A stretch of DNA of 64,000 bases from Dyadobacter sp. LHD-138 (GCF_030929615.1 NZ_JAVFVU010000016.1:62001-126000); one strand, 5' to 3'; positions 10,121-19,653 are shown, numbered from the stretch's first letter. Numbers and translations: made by a program. Notes: generated from the letters alone by a model not told the origin.

Positions 10121-11119
10121 ATGAACATCCTCGCGATAGAATCGTCTTGCGACGAAACCTCGGCCGCTGTTTTATCTAACGGCAAAATTTACTCCAATGT
10201 TGTTGCTACGCAACTCATTCATACCCAATATGGCGGTGTAGTCCCTGAATTGGCGTCAAGAGCGCATCAGCAACACATTCTGCCCGTTGTGGATAAAGCA
10301 TTGAACGATGCAAAAGTAACAAAAAAAGACCTGCATGCCATCGCTTTTACAAAAGGACCTGGTTTATTAGGCGCCTTATTGGTAGGCACGTCCTTCGCCA
10401 AATCCATGGCACTGGGCCTTGGCCTGCCCCTTATTGAGGTAAACCACATGCAGGCACACGTGCTTGCGCATTTCATACAAGAGCCCAAACCTGAATTTCC
10501 GTTTTTGTGCCTTACCGTGAGCGGCGGTCATACCCAGATCGTGAAAGTGAATAGTCCGCTGGACATGGAAATCATTGGCCAGACGCGGGACGATGCTGTC
10601 GGCGAAGCTTTTGATAAAACGGCAAAATTATTGGACCTACCCTATCCCGGCGGCCCATTGATCGACCAATATGCTAAAACGGGAAATCCGCTTGCTTATG
10701 GTTTCCCTTTGCCGGAAATGCCCGGACTCGATTTTTCTTTCAGTGGGATCAAAACTTCGTTTATGTATTTCTTACAAAAACAGGTACGTGCAAATCCGAA
10801 TTTTATTCAGGAAAATATTGAAGATATTTGTGCCAGCATCCAGTATACGCTCGTCAATATTCTTTTGAAAAAACTAAAAAAAGCGGCAAAGGAAACCGGA
10901 ATTAAAGAAATTGCAATCGCGGGCGGGGTTTCCGCCAATTCAGGTTTGCGTACTTCATTGCTGGAATTAGGGGAAAAACTTCACTGGAAAGTTTATATTC
11001 CTGACTTTGAATATTGTACCGATAACGCGGCTATGATTGCCATGGCAGCGCACTATAAATTTCTTGAAAATGATTTTTGCGATCAGACCGTAAGTCCGAT
11101 GGCGAGGATGGAGTTCTAA
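10121..11119 (+). CDS. tsaD: tRNA N6-adenosine threonylcarbamoyltransferase
   Basis: The product has 332 residues, typical for bacterial TsaD. The ASKHA start ILAIESSCDETSAA, the metal-binding HMQAH (HMQAHVLAH near residue 109), the nucleotide-binding SGGHTQ and the late GGVSANSGLR and DNAAMIA motifs are all present. With TsaB, TsaE and TsaC it places t6A at position 37 of tRNAs that read ANN codons, an essential modification. The start ATG gives the standard N-terminus MNILAIESS. The next gene follows after 19 bases. Confidence 0.97.
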   Translation: MNILAIESSCDETSAAVLSNGKIYSNVVATQLIHTQYGGVVPELASRAHQQHILPVVDKALNDAKVTKKDLHAIAFTKGPGLLGALLVGTSFAKSMALGLGLPLIEVNHMQAHVLAHFIQEPKPEFPFLCLTVSGGHTQIVKVNSPLDMEIIGQTRDDAVGEAFDKTAKLLDLPYPGGPLIDQYAKTGNPLAYGFPLPEMPGLDFSFSGIKTSFMYFLQKQVRANPNFIQENIEDICASIQYTLVNILLKKLKKAAKETGIKEIAIAGGVSANSGLRTSLLELGEKLHWKVYIPDFEYCTDNAAMIAMAAHYKFLENDFCDQTVSPMARMEF

Positions 11120-11138
11120 ACTGTAATTAAGTTATCTC

Positions 11139-11936
11139 ATGATTCTTTCGGAAATCTGGATTTACCCCGTAAAATCGCTGGCTGGCATTCGCCTTGCAGA
11201 GGCGCAGGTGCAGGAAAAAGGCCTCCAATATGATCGTCGCTGGATGATTGTAGACCAGTTCGGACGTTTTCTGTCACAAAGAGAATTCCCCAACATGGCG
11301 ATGCTGGAAGTTGCCATCCAGGAAAACTCCCTGTTGATTACAAATAAATTAAATCCGAAAGAAAATATTTCAGTTCCTTTTCAACCCGTCAGTGCCGATG
11401 CTATGGCGGTAACAGTCTGGGATGATGAGGTTCCCGCGCTCACGGTTAGTAACGAAGTGGATGCCTGGTTAAGCGGGCAAATGAAAATGGCTGTAAAACT
11501 GGTGGTTATGCCCGAAACAACAAAACGAAAAGCAGATCCCCGCTATGCAAAAAATAACGAAAACGTAAGTTTTGCAGATGGTTTCCCGTTTTTATTAATA
11601 TCACAGGCTTCCCTGGACGATCTGAACGCCCGGCTGGAAGAACCGATTGTGATGAAGCGTTTTCGTCCCAATTTTGTCGTAACCGGTACAAAACCTTTTG
11701 CGGAAGATGCATGGAAATCCATTCAGATCGGGGCATTGTCCTTTGCTATCGTAAAACCCTGCGCCCGTTGCGTGCTGACAACGATCGATCCGGAGACGGC
11801 AGAAAAAGGCAAAGAGCCGCTTAAAACATTAGCCACTTACAGGAAAGTTAACAACAAAATTCTTTTTGGCCAGAACGTGGTGGCAAAACAACATGGCCTT
11901 GTAAAACAGGGCGATGAAATTTTATTGACAGAATAA
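11139..11936 (+). CDS. MOSC domain protein (MOSC N-terminal barrel plus MOSC)
   Basis: The product has 265 residues. The N-terminal half (SEIWIYPVKSLAGIRL, then QYDRRWMIVD) is the MOSC_N beta-barrel. The C-terminal half is a MOSC domain with RFRPNFVVTG and the conserved cysteine in KPCARCVLTTIDPETAEKG. The family relates to molybdenum-cofactor sulfurase C-termini and to YcbX-type enzymes that act with a Moco partner; such a redox role is inferred. No Moco gene is adjacent. Spacing to both neighbours (19 and 10 bases) suggests cotranscription with tsaD. Confidence 0.9.
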   Translation: MILSEIWIYPVKSLAGIRLAEAQVQEKGLQYDRRWMIVDQFGRFLSQREFPNMAMLEVAIQENSLLITNKLNPKENISVPFQPVSADAMAVTVWDDEVPALTVSNEVDAWLSGQMKMAVKLVVMPETTKRKADPRYAKNNENVSFADGFPFLLISQASLDDLNARLEEPIVMKRFRPNFVVTGTKPFAEDAWKSIQIGALSFAIVKPCARCVLTTIDPETAEKGKEPLKTLATYRKVNNKILFGQNVVAKQHGLVKQGDEILLTE

Positions 11937-11946
11937 AAAATCTTTT

Positions 11947-12810
11947 GTGAAAGGAAATTTACTCAGCTTTATTTTACATACCATCCGAAATTCCCGACTG
12001 ATCCATTTGCACTGGATGGGTCTTGATATGGCCGCAGCTGCCATGATTTCACAGTTGGCCATTAGCCGTATCCCGCTAGGAAAAGCCGCAATTAGTTATC
12101 CTGTAACAATTATTTTGGGCTTGGGCGTCTTCATCCTCTCCAATCTAAACCGGCTTTTGGATAACAGAAAACCAGCCAAAACAGAAACGAAAAGGTTTTT
12201 AGCGAATCAAAAGGAGCGGATTTATTTTCTAAAAATCATCGCGGTGGCTTTGGTTTTTGCAGCCGGAACAGCATTTTCTCTGCCAGGAAATCTATGGAAA
12301 CTTGCCCTTGGCTTGACGGTTTTTTCAGGATTGGCGCTCTGGCTCACTTCACGCCTGCCGGATAAAAGTCCTTTGCAAATTTTGAGAGAACCTTTTTATG
12401 CCGTTATTTTAACGGCAGCTATTCTTGGCAATACTTATTTAAATACCCCGGATCCGGAAATAGAAATTAAATATATCAGCGTTCTGTTTTTCCTGACCGT
12501 ATTTCAGAACTTTTTGCTGGCCTCTTATTTTGATGCTGTGGAATATCCCGGTACATGCAATATGGCTACGATTTTAAAAGCGCCATTAGCAAAACAGATG
12601 TTGCATTGCATCACCCTGATCGTACTGGCAGGGTGCATCGTTGTTTGCCTTAAAACAGAATTTCGTTATCCCCAGCGTCTGTCCATTATTCTGTTAAGCA
12701 TGTCCGTGTTGCAATCACTGATTTTGCACAAGACAAAGTTTCTCAACCAGACGATCTATAAAGGCGTACTGATCACATTGGTACTTATCCTGCCGTTTCT
12801 GGTTTTATAA
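11947..12810 (+). CDS. polytopic membrane protein, UbiA-like layout, function unknown
   Basis: The product is a 287-residue protein starting at GTG 11947, 10 bases after the MOSC gene. It has about eight hydrophobic segments and a hydrophilic loop around residues 75-95. Size and segment spacing resemble UbiA-type prenyltransferases, but I do not see their two Asp-rich motifs, so a catalytic role is unsupported. It is the last gene before a strong terminator. It may be a lineage-specific protein of the tsaD-MOSC unit. Confidence 0.7.
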   Translation: MKGNLLSFILHTIRNSRLIHLHWMGLDMAAAAMISQLAISRIPLGKAAISYPVTIILGLGVFILSNLNRLLDNRKPAKTETKRFLANQKERIYFLKIIAVALVFAAGTAFSLPGNLWKLALGLTVFSGLALWLTSRLPDKSPLQILREPFYAVILTAAILGNTYLNTPDPEIEIKYISVLFFLTVFQNFLLASYFDAVEYPGTCNMATILKAPLAKQMLHCITLIVLAGCIVVCLKTEFRYPQRLSIILLSMSVLQSLILHKTKFLNQTIYKGVLITLVLILPFLVL

Positions 12811-12819
12811 CAACAAAAC

Positions 12820-12854
12820 AAAAGGCTTGCCTCCCGATGGGAAACAAGCCTTTT
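12820..12854. terminator. bidirectional terminator between 11947-12810 and lpxA
   Basis: A perfect 10-bp stem (AAAAGGCTTG paired with CAAGCCTTTT) closes a 15-base loop, with A and T runs on both sides. It lies between convergent genes. Confidence 0.85.
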
Positions 12855-12871
12855 ATATAAAATTGTATCGA

Positions 12872-13684
12872 TTAAGCCTGAGACTCTGTTTCTCCCGATC
12901 CATAAGTCTGAAAAGGACTTTTCATAATCCCCCTTTCAGAATTCTTAATGAAGTTAACAACCTCGTCCCGTTCGTCGGAAGGCGGCAATTCCAGTTCAAT
13001 TTTCTGTAAAGCCTCCGCATTGTTAAGGCCTCTCATATAAATGTACCGGTAAATATTCTGGATTTCAATGATCTTCTCATTGCTGTATCCTCTGCGGCGC
13101 AATCCCACGGAATTGATACCCGCATAAGAAATAGGCTCCCGCGCTGCTTTGGTAAACGGCGGAACGTCTTTACGCACCAGTGAAGCACCGGACACAAAAG
13201 AATGCGCGCCGATTTTAACAAACTGATGCACCGCGCTCATCGCGCTTACAATAGCCCAGTCGTCCACATGAACGTGTCCGGCCATTTGTACATTGTTTCC
13301 AATAATACAATTGTTCCCCACACGGCAATCGTGTGCAACGTGTGCATAAGCCATGATCAGACAGCCCGATCCAACCACTGTTTTCCAGTGCTCTTCCGTA
13401 CCGCGGCTGATGGTGGCGTATTCCCGAACCGTTGTATTGTCACCAATGATCGTCAGTGTGTATTCATTATTGTATTTCAAATCCTGCGGCGTCGATGAAA
13501 TAACGGCACCAGAGAAAATACGGCAATTTTTACCAATACGCGCTCCTGCATTAATCACGGCATGTGAGCCAATCCAGGTCCCCTCGCCTATTTCTACATC
13601 TGCATGTATCATGGCGAACGGTTCAATTTCTACATTCTGCGCGATCTTCGCATCAGGATGGATATATGCTAACTGTTGTGTCAT
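12872..13684 (-). CDS. lpxA: UDP-N-acetylglucosamine acyltransferase
   Basis: This 270-residue left-handed parallel beta-helix protein has hexapeptide repeats from residue 7 to about 190 and a helical C-terminal domain. AYAHVAHDCRVGNNCI contains the catalytic-His region, and GNNVQMAGHVHVDDWA is typical of LpxA. It transfers the 3-hydroxyacyl chain from acyl carrier protein to UDP-GlcNAc, the first step of lipid A synthesis, in the cytoplasm. Its ATG overlaps the lpxC-fabZ stop by 4 bases, so the two are translationally coupled. It is the last gene of the lipid A block. Confidence 0.95.
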   Translation of the reverse strand: MTQQLAYIHPDAKIAQNVEIEPFAMIHADVEIGEGTWIGSHAVINAGARIGKNCRIFSGAVISSTPQDLKYNNEYTLTIIGDNTTVREYATISRGTEEHWKTVVGSGCLIMAYAHVAHDCRVGNNCIIGNNVQMAGHVHVDDWAIVSAMSAVHQFVKIGAHSFVSGASLVRKDVPPFTKAAREPISYAGINSVGLRRRGYSNEKIIEIQNIYRYIYMRGLNNAEALQKIELELPPSDERDEVVNFIKNSERGIMKSPFQTYGSGETESQA

Positions 13685-15072
13685 TTTTTCTTTACTAGAC
13701 TTGCGATCATATCTGCTTCACACACCAGCTGTCCGGACACATATCCCCGACCGCTCATTTTTACAATGCCACGTTTCATGGGTGAAGTAAAAACACACTT
13801 GAAAATTACGGTATCGCCAGGGAAAACATTCTTACGGAAGCGGCAAGCGTCAATTCCTATCAAATATGGCCAGTAATTATCCGGATCCGGTACGCTGCTC
13901 AATACCAGGATTCCACCGGTCTGCGCCATGGCTTCCAACTGCAAAACACCTGGCATTACTGGATTTCCCGGAAAATGTCCCAGGAAGTATTCTTCGTTGA
14001 TGGTTACATTTTTAATACCCACCACACTGTTTTCATCCAATGCAATGATTTTGTCGATCATTTGGAAAGGATAACGGTGTGAAAGAAGCTGCCCGATCTG
14101 GTTGATATCCAATACCGGTGCTTTATTCGGATCATACTGAGGGATATCCCCTTTACCCGATTTAATCAGTTTCTTGATTTTTTTGGCAAGCGCCACGTTA
14201 GCCGCATGGCCTGGGCGCGCTGCAAGAATCTGAGCTTTAATTGGTCTTCCGATCAAAGCCAAATCTCCGATCAGGTCAAGCAGTTTATGTCTTGCCATTT
14301 CGTTGGGATAATGCAGGTCAACGTTATTCAAAATGCCGTTTGACTTGTCTACACTAACCTTTGGCTGATTTAAAAGTTGTGAAAGATGGTCCAGTTCACC
14401 ATCCTTAACCTCGCGGTCAACGATCACAATGGCGTTGGTAAGATCACCACCCTTTATCAGATTTTGCTTGAATAGAGATTCTAACTCATGCAGAAAAACA
14501 AATGTACGGCACTTTGCAATATCATCTTTAAACAACGTGATGTCATTAAGTGAGGCATGCTGGCTGCTGATCACGGTTGAATTGTAGTCAACCATCACCG
14601 TTAATCGATAATCAGACAATGGCAAGGCAGCCATTTCGATATCGTTTTCTTTATTTTTATAATGAACATATTCCGGAACTTCAAAATAGTTTCGGTATGC
14701 ATTTTGTTCTTCGATACCGGCATCAATCAATGCATCGATAAACTTGATTGAGCTTCCGTCCATAATCGGAGGTTCCGGCCCGTCCAGCTGTATCAAAACA
14801 TTATCGATCTGCAATCCAACCAGGGCAGCAAGTGTATGCTCAACGGTATGAATGCGGGCTCCGTTTTGCTCAATGGTTGTACCACGAGACAGATCCACTA
14901 CATTATCTACATCGGCATCAACAATGGGCTGATTTGGTAAATCAACACGTTGAAATTTATAACCGTGATTGGCTGCAGCAGGAACAAATGTCATCGTTGC
15001 TACCACACCTGTGTGTAAACCCACTCCCGTAACTGATACGGATTTTTTTATGGTCTGTTGTTTTTCGTTCAT
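13681..15072 (-). CDS. lpxC/fabZ: bifunctional LpxC deacetylase / FabZ dehydratase
   Basis: The product has 463 residues in two parts. Residues 1-305 are UDP-3-O-acyl-GlcNAc deacetylase, with SVTGVGLHTG, the zinc-binding region EHTLAALVGLQIDN and HKLLDLIGDLAL. Residues about 318-463 are 3-hydroxyacyl-ACP dehydratase, with LLSHRYPFQMIDKI and GHFPGNPVMPGVLQLEAMAQTGG supplying the catalytic His and Glu. The fusion is common in Bacteroidota and couples lipid A commitment to fatty acid elongation. It lies between lpxD and lpxA and overlaps lpxA by 4 bases. Confidence 0.96.
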   Translation of the reverse strand: MNEKQQTIKKSVSVTGVGLHTGVVATMTFVPAAANHGYKFQRVDLPNQPIVDADVDNVVDLSRGTTIEQNGARIHTVEHTLAALVGLQIDNVLIQLDGPEPPIMDGSSIKFIDALIDAGIEEQNAYRNYFEVPEYVHYKNKENDIEMAALPLSDYRLTVMVDYNSTVISSQHASLNDITLFKDDIAKCRTFVFLHELESLFKQNLIKGGDLTNAIVIVDREVKDGELDHLSQLLNQPKVSVDKSNGILNNVDLHYPNEMARHKLLDLIGDLALIGRPIKAQILAARPGHAANVALAKKIKKLIKSGKGDIPQYDPNKAPVLDINQIGQLLSHRYPFQMIDKIIALDENSVVGIKNVTINEEYFLGHFPGNPVMPGVLQLEAMAQTGGILVLSSVPDPDNYWPYLIGIDACRFRKNVFPGDTVIFKCVFTSPMKRGIVKMSGRGYVSGQLVCEADMIASLVKKK

Positions 15073-15168
15073 TATATTCTCCTAATCTACTAAAAGGCTG
15101 CGGGGCTTTGCATTTTTGCAAAAAATATGCGCTTATTCAACGCTCTATTACTTAATTCCTTTCTTTTT

Positions 15169-16206
15169 TTAATGTTCCGAAACTTCACGCCTGCGTTCCA
15201 GTTCCTTCAGCCTGTCTTCCAGCTCCGGCAGTCTTCTCGTAAAGGCCATGGCTCTGAGGTGTTCGGTAAGATCTCTCGCAGGTGAGCCAGAAAGTGATAA
15301 ACCTTCCTTTTTGATTGATTTCCCTATTCCCGACTGGGCGCCCACCTTGGTTTTATTTGCCAGCGTAATGTGGCCCACAATACCGACCTGACCGGCAATA
15401 ACACATTGTTCACCAATGCGTGCCGAACCTGAAACGCCAGCTTGCGCTGCAATTACGGTATTTTTTCCAATCTCCACATTATGCGCGATCTGAACAAGGT
15501 TATCAATTTTCACACCTTTGCGGATAATTGTTGATCCCATCGTCGCACAATCGATCGTAGTATTGGATCCGATGCTCACATCGTCTTCAATAATTACATT
15601 GCCCAGCTGTGGTATTGTTTTGTAAGAACCGTCCTTTTGCGGGGCAAATCCAAAACCATCGCTTCCGATCACCGTATTTGCAAAAATACAGCAGTTTTTA
15701 CCGATAATCGTATTATCATAAATTCTTACACCTGGATGAATGATGGTATTATCCCCCACCTCCACGGTGTCTCCTAAATAAGCATTAGGATATATTTTTA
15801 CATTGTTTCCTATCTTACAATTCTTACCGATATAAGAAAACGCACCACGGTACCCAAAGGGGCCCATTTCGCTGTTTTCACCAATAAAACTTGGCTGTTC
15901 AATGCCGTTTTTCCCTGTTGCAATACGTTTTTGATATTCTTCAAGCAGTACTGTAAAGGCACTATAAGCATTGTCTACATAAATTAATGTAGCACCAATA
16001 TCCTGCTTGGGAACAAAATCTTTATTTACAATTACAGCCGAGGATTGTGTGGTGTATATATAAGGTTCGTATTTACTATTGGCCAGGAAAGATATACATC
16101 CTGGCTGCCCCTCTTCGATTTTGGCGGCCGAATCAATTGTAAGTGTATCATCACCAACGGTAGTTCCATCAAGCATCTTTGCAATCTCGCTGACAGTAAA
16201 TTTCAT
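15169..16206 (-). CDS. lpxD: UDP-3-O-(3-hydroxyacyl)glucosamine N-acyltransferase
   Basis: This 345-residue protein has the N-terminal uridine-binding domain (residues 1-100, with [16 protein letters not shown]), then hexapeptide beta-helix repeats and a C-terminal helix. [23 protein letters not shown] holds the catalytic-His region and the LpxD signature. It adds the second 3-hydroxyacyl chain in lipid A synthesis. The gene order lpxD, lpxC-fabZ, lpxA on the minus strand, with 96 bases and a 4-base overlap between them, suggests one operon; an HD-domain gene lies 92 bases upstream. Confidence 0.95.
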   Translation of the reverse strand: MKFTVSEIAKMLDGTTVGDDTLTIDSAAKIEEGQPGCISFLANSKYEPYIYTTQSSAVIVNKDFVPKQDIGATLIYVDNAYSAFTVLLEEYQKRIATGKNGIEQPSFIGENSEMGPFGYRGAFSYIGKNCKIGNNVKIYPNAYLGDTVEVGDNTIIHPGVRIYDNTIIGKNCCIFANTVIGSDGFGFAPQKDGSYKTIPQLGNVIIEDDVSIGSNTTIDCATMGSTIIRKGVKIDNLVQIAHNVEIGKNTVIAAQAGVSGSARIGEQCVIAGQVGIVGHITLANKTKVGAQSGIGKSIKKEGLSLSGSPARDLTEHLRAMAFTRRLPELEDRLKELERRREVSEH

Positions 16207-16298
16207 ATTCTCGGCTAATTTCTGGTAACGTCTTTGTAAGTAATAAAGCGAATTCTAAAAAAGGCTTCTTTTCGTCGGTGAAAGAATTGACATCCTGA

Positions 16299-17531
16299 CT
16301 AACCACGCAAAGATACATTTTTACCCCAACATACATAATACTTGCGGACAATCTTAGTGAGTGCTTCGATCGTTGGAATGTCAGAAGCATCGGCAATATC
16401 CAGCAAAGTACCATCTTTCATTTTGACCTTTATGGGGTCCTGTTCCTTTTCATATGCCCAATTCGTAGTTTCACCGGTCACTAAAAAGTATGACAACTCA
16501 CTTTCCAAAACCCCTTCGGATAAAAGTTTTTCCCGCAAAGGAGCCAAAATTTCTTCTCCGGGAACGGTGTCAAAAAAGCTGATTTTAAATAAATGCCTAT
16601 CCAGTAAGCCTTTACACAAGGTGGATAAAATGACGTCCGGATGCTTGGTCCACCCCTTGACTGAAGCCCATACGTCGTTATCATCCAAACTGTTGAAAGA
16701 TTCCAATAAATCCGGATTAAATTCAAAATCGGCGAGTGTAAATTTCTTTTCAAGGAACCGGAAAAAATCAGGTGTCGCAAATAAATTTTCTCCTTTGGCC
16801 GTCAATTCCCGGGCGCGTCTCAAAATTTGCGTCAGCATCGCCTGCGCACTTAGCAACGTTTTGTGCAGGTAAACCTGCCAGTACATCAGCCGCCTCGCGT
16901 GCAAAAAGTTTTCAATACTCAGCAGCCCCTTTTCCTCAATCACCAGTTGATCCTGACTGATCTCAAACATTTTTATCAGGCGGTCTGCACCAATGGAACC
17001 TTCAACAACGCCGGTATAAAAACTGTCACGGTTCAGGTAGTCCATCCTGTCCATATCCAACTGACTCGAAATCATCTGGTGAAAAAATTTTCTTGGATAA
17101 ACCCCTTCAAACATCTGAATTGCGATATCAAGCCTTCCATTCATTTGTCGGTTAAGCTGTTTCATCATCGCCAGGGTAATCGACTCGTGCGCCACACCCG
17201 GCATCAGCACTTTTTCCAGCACATGGGAAAAAGGACCATGCCCCAAATCGTGCAAAAGAATAGCAGCCTGGGCTGCTTCCACTTCCGGCTCCCATATCAA
17301 ATGCCCCTTTTCCTGCAAAGTCCGCAAAGCCTGGCTCATCAAATGCATTGCGCCAAGGGCATGGTGAAAACGGGTATGGAGCGCGCCAGGATAGACAAAA
17401 TCAGCCAGTCCCAACTGCTTGATCCGCCTTAGACGCTGAAAATACGGATGTTCGACCAGGTCAAAGAGCAGATCTGAGGAAATGGTGATGAAACCGTAAA
17501 CGGGATCGTTGATTATCTTTCTTTTGTTCAA
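16299..17531 (-). CDS. HD-domain phosphohydrolase (dNTPase/SAMHD1-like)
   Basis: The product has 410 residues. It carries the HD motifs RFHHALGAMHL and LLHDLGHGPFSH, then SQLDMDRMDYLNRDSFYTG, a pattern shared with YdhJ-type and SAMHD1-like HD proteins. These bind metals and hydrolyse phosphate esters, some of them dNTPs; the substrate here is inferred only. It is the first gene of the minus-strand run leading into lpxD, an arrangement seen in other Bacteroidota, but a lipid A role is not shown. Confidence 0.88.
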   Translation of the reverse strand: MNKRKIINDPVYGFITISSDLLFDLVEHPYFQRLRRIKQLGLADFVYPGALHTRFHHALGAMHLMSQALRTLQEKGHLIWEPEVEAAQAAILLHDLGHGPFSHVLEKVLMPGVAHESITLAMMKQLNRQMNGRLDIAIQMFEGVYPRKFFHQMISSQLDMDRMDYLNRDSFYTGVVEGSIGADRLIKMFEISQDQLVIEEKGLLSIENFLHARRLMYWQVYLHKTLLSAQAMLTQILRRARELTAKGENLFATPDFFRFLEKKFTLADFEFNPDLLESFNSLDDNDVWASVKGWTKHPDVILSTLCKGLLDRHLFKISFFDTVPGEEILAPLREKLLSEGVLESELSYFLVTGETTNWAYEKEQDPIKVKMKDGTLLDIADASDIPTIEALTKIVRKYYVCWGKNVSLRG

Positions 17532-17599
17532 AACGTAGCTTTTTTTTACAAAAATAGTAAACTACGAACGCAGAAAAGAATGAAATCTTATGATAATCA

Positions 17600-17630
17600 T
17601 TTGGAGATTTGATCTCTTTGACTAATTTTG
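17600..17630 (+). promoter_or_regulatory. promoter of the CAT tRNA gene
   Basis: TTTG (17600-17603), a 19-base spacer and TAATTTTG (17623-17630) match the Bacteroidota primary sigma consensus exactly in sequence and spacing. The tRNA begins 24 bases downstream. Confidence 0.8.
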
Positions 17631-17653
17631 CACTCCAAACTCTTTTACAGAGC

Positions 17654-17727
17654 GGGCCTATAGCTCATTCGGTTAGAGCAACTGACTCATAATCAGTAGG
17701 TGCCTGGTTCGATTCCAGGTGGGCCCA
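17654..17727 (+). tRNA. tRNA with anticodon CAT (Met elongator or Ile2)
   Basis: A complete 74-base cloverleaf is visible: acceptor stem GGGCCTA/TGGGCCC with one G-U pair, D arm GCTC...GAGC, anticodon stem ACTGA/TCAGT around loop CTCATAA (anticodon CAT) and T arm CCTGG-TTCGATT-CCAGG. The discriminator base is A and CCA is not encoded. Elongator tRNA-Met and tRNA-Ile read by modified CAT cannot be separated with confidence from sequence alone. An integrase gene starts 115 bases downstream, so the 3' end is the likely attachment site of the island that follows. Confidence 0.93.
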
Positions 17728-17737
17728 CACATTCTCA

Positions 17738-17774
17738 AAAAACCCCTTATACACCACGTATGAGGGGTTTTTCT
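17738..17774 (+). terminator. terminator after the tRNA gene
   Basis: AAAAACCCCTTATAC and GTATGAGGGGTTTTT form a stem of about 14 pairs with one mismatch, followed by a short T run. It ends the tRNA transcript before the integrase. Confidence 0.8.
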
Positions 17775-17842
17775 ACTTTCAAATCACTTCTAAAGATTTT
17801 TTTCGACCAGAAAACTGCCTTCTACTTTCAAATAGTTTTTGC

Positions 17843-19085
17843 GTGAAAACATTCATTGGATTGCGGTACAACAAGAGTTATGTGAAGAAAAACGGGCGAT
17901 CTCAGTTGTACATCCTGGTGGGAATCGATACCGATTTTGACAAAATTCCGCTTGACGTCGACTGGCCTCCCTGCCTGGTTGATGAAGAAAATTTCCAACT
18001 TCTGGCCAGGGATAAAAACGACACGGAATGCAATGACAATAACCTCATGATCCGTCAGGCGTACGCGAAGGTTAATGACATTTTCATGACCGCCCGTTTG
18101 CAAAATATCCGAATTAAAGGATATGTATTACAACTATCTCCGGCTGCAAGACTTCGTGCTATATATGAGCGATAAGATAAAGGAGCGGTACAGGAGAAAG
18201 AAAATATCAGAGAACACAAAAAAATCCCAGACAACCGCCTTGCTCTGGCTGTCCGACTACCGGAAGAAGATCCCCTTTAAGGACCTTAACAAAAAATTCA
18301 TCGAGGGCTTCGAATCCTGGATGCAGAAGCAAAACAATAAAAGGACAAAGGAGAAAAAGAAACTGGATGGCAACACGATCGCCAACGTGATGAAGTATGT
18401 GAAAGCATACATTAACCTGGCTATCGATGATCATATTCCGATCGAAAATCCGTTCGTGAAGGCCGACGTAAAAACAGTTCAGGATGTAAAAATGATCGAA
18501 CACCTTCGTCCCAGGGATGTAGCCAAGCTGATAAAGTATTACCGGCAGGAAATTCCGATCGGAGAAAAATTAACGTTATGTCGATTCCTGATAGCCTGCC
18601 ATCTTTCACTTCGGATATCGGATATACTCAAACCGAATGAATCTAAGCTGGAATATTATAAGGCTGTCGGTAAATTAATTTTCCATCCACAAAAACAGGA
18701 GCTCACCAAAAAGCTAAAAACCGTCTACGTCCATATAGACGAATACGCCATGAAGTACATGGAAGATTGCGTTGAGCTTCAAATCGAAGCTATAAAACGC
18801 GGATTAAAGATATCGGAACCATACGGACGTAAGGCGCTTAAAACAATTTCAAACAAATTGGGCATGGAAATTGCCGGCTTCCACATGGGCCGACACACTT
18901 TTGCTACTAACTACATCCGCTTTGGCGGCAAGGTTACCAACTTGCAATACATCATGGGACACAGCAATATCAACACCACCATGCGCTATGTCCATATTGT
19001 AGAAGAAGATACGGATGAAGATATGATATCACTCTCACGTGGATATCTGGCATTTATGAACACAAAAAAGGAACCCGTAAAATAA
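17843..19085 (+). pseudogene. tyrosine recombinase (island integrase), split by a frameshift
   Basis: The gene is read in two frames. The first (17843-18175, GTG start) gives the N-terminal arm-binding domain (LRYNKSYVKKNGRSQLYI, then IPLDVDWPP) and runs into unrelated residues after about 18107-18120. The second (open before 18123, to 19085) gives the core-binding and catalytic domains. Numbered from the ATG at 18123, R164, H254-x-x-R257, H280 and Y289 complete the catalytic set. A +1 shift near 18107-18122 would rejoin the two parts into a protein of about 410 residues, the usual length for Bacteroidota integrases with an arm domain. Its place beside a tRNA fits an island integrase. It may be dead, recoded, or a sequencing error. 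Confidence 0.85.
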
Positions 19086-19096
19086 CGGGCTCCGGT

Positions 19097-19279
19097 TCAA
19101 TCAATAATTTTATTCTCCCTTTCAAAAACAACAATGGCCAGCCTGATCCATCTCGGAAAATCTTCTCTGTTTAATACCGTTCTTACACTACCAGGCGTAT
19201 TACCTATAATTTCGGCTACATTAATGTCAGTCCAATGATAGTGATTTTTCATCCTATCATATCTTTCTTTCCAGTCCAT
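19097..19279 (-). CDS. small putative DNA-binding protein
   Basis: The product has 60 residues: MDWKERYDRMKNHY at the start, then TDINVAEIIGNTPGSVRTVLN, which looks like a helix-turn-helix, and a C-terminal helix WIRLAIVVFERE. No enzyme motif is present. It lies tail to tail with the integrase (11 bases between stops), a usual position for a small excision or control protein of an island. That role is inferred from position only. Confidence 0.5.
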   Translation of the reverse strand: MDWKERYDRMKNHYHWTDINVAEIIGNTPGSVRTVLNREDFPRWIRLAIVVFERENKIID

Positions 19280-19296
19280 AATTCTTAAATTTGCTT

Positions 19297-19364
19297 ATCC
19301 CCACCACCAAAGGAATTGTGACTGATTAACTTGACATTTTTCAATCATACCAAGTGGTGGGGAT
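19297..19364. repeat. 11-bp perfect inverted repeat around a 46-base centre
   Basis: ATCCCCACCAC (19297-19307) and GTGGTGGGGAT (19354-19364) are exact reverse complements. A run of seven T follows the right arm one base later. It lies just upstream of the small 60-residue gene and could be a control site, a terminator with a long loop or a tiny mobile remnant. Confidence 0.55.
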
Positions 19365-19370
19365 GTTTTT

Positions 19371-19653
19371 TTAATATTGAGATATTTCCCCGTTTTCTAT
19401 GAAAATTAGCTCATGATCTCCGGTTTCAGTATTTAATGCTTTGTAAATTATTTGACCGTCTTTTTCGAACCTGTACCCTTGATCAGCATTTTCTTCGAAG
19501 TCACTGAATGAGCCAGAAAAATCAGTAAAGTTAAACAATTCAGATATCGCTACTCCTGCAAAACTGACGAATAAATTCTGATGGATCGTTAATTTCCTGT
19601 GGTGACATCCAAAGTGGGCGGACATCTGCGTCATCTTCTGAAATGAATCTCAT
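19371..19653 (-). pseudogene. small unknown gene, apparently frameshifted
   Basis: An ATG at 19653 opens a 37-residue frame (MRFISEDDADVRPLW, then MSPQEINDPSEFIRQF) ending at 19540. A second frame that overlaps it continues to 19371 with a sensible C-terminus (YRFEKDGQIIYKAL, HELIFIENGEISQY). PLW-SP-EI-P resembles the N-terminus of small hypothetical proteins common in Bacteroidota. The simplest reading is one gene of about 90 codons with a single-base shift near 19550-19580. Two small overlapping genes are also possible. Confidence 0.4.

Noticed and set aside
12827..13009. Plus-strand frame opposite the 3' end of lpxA
   Set aside because: It overlaps the terminator and the well-conserved lpxA C-terminus and has no family features.
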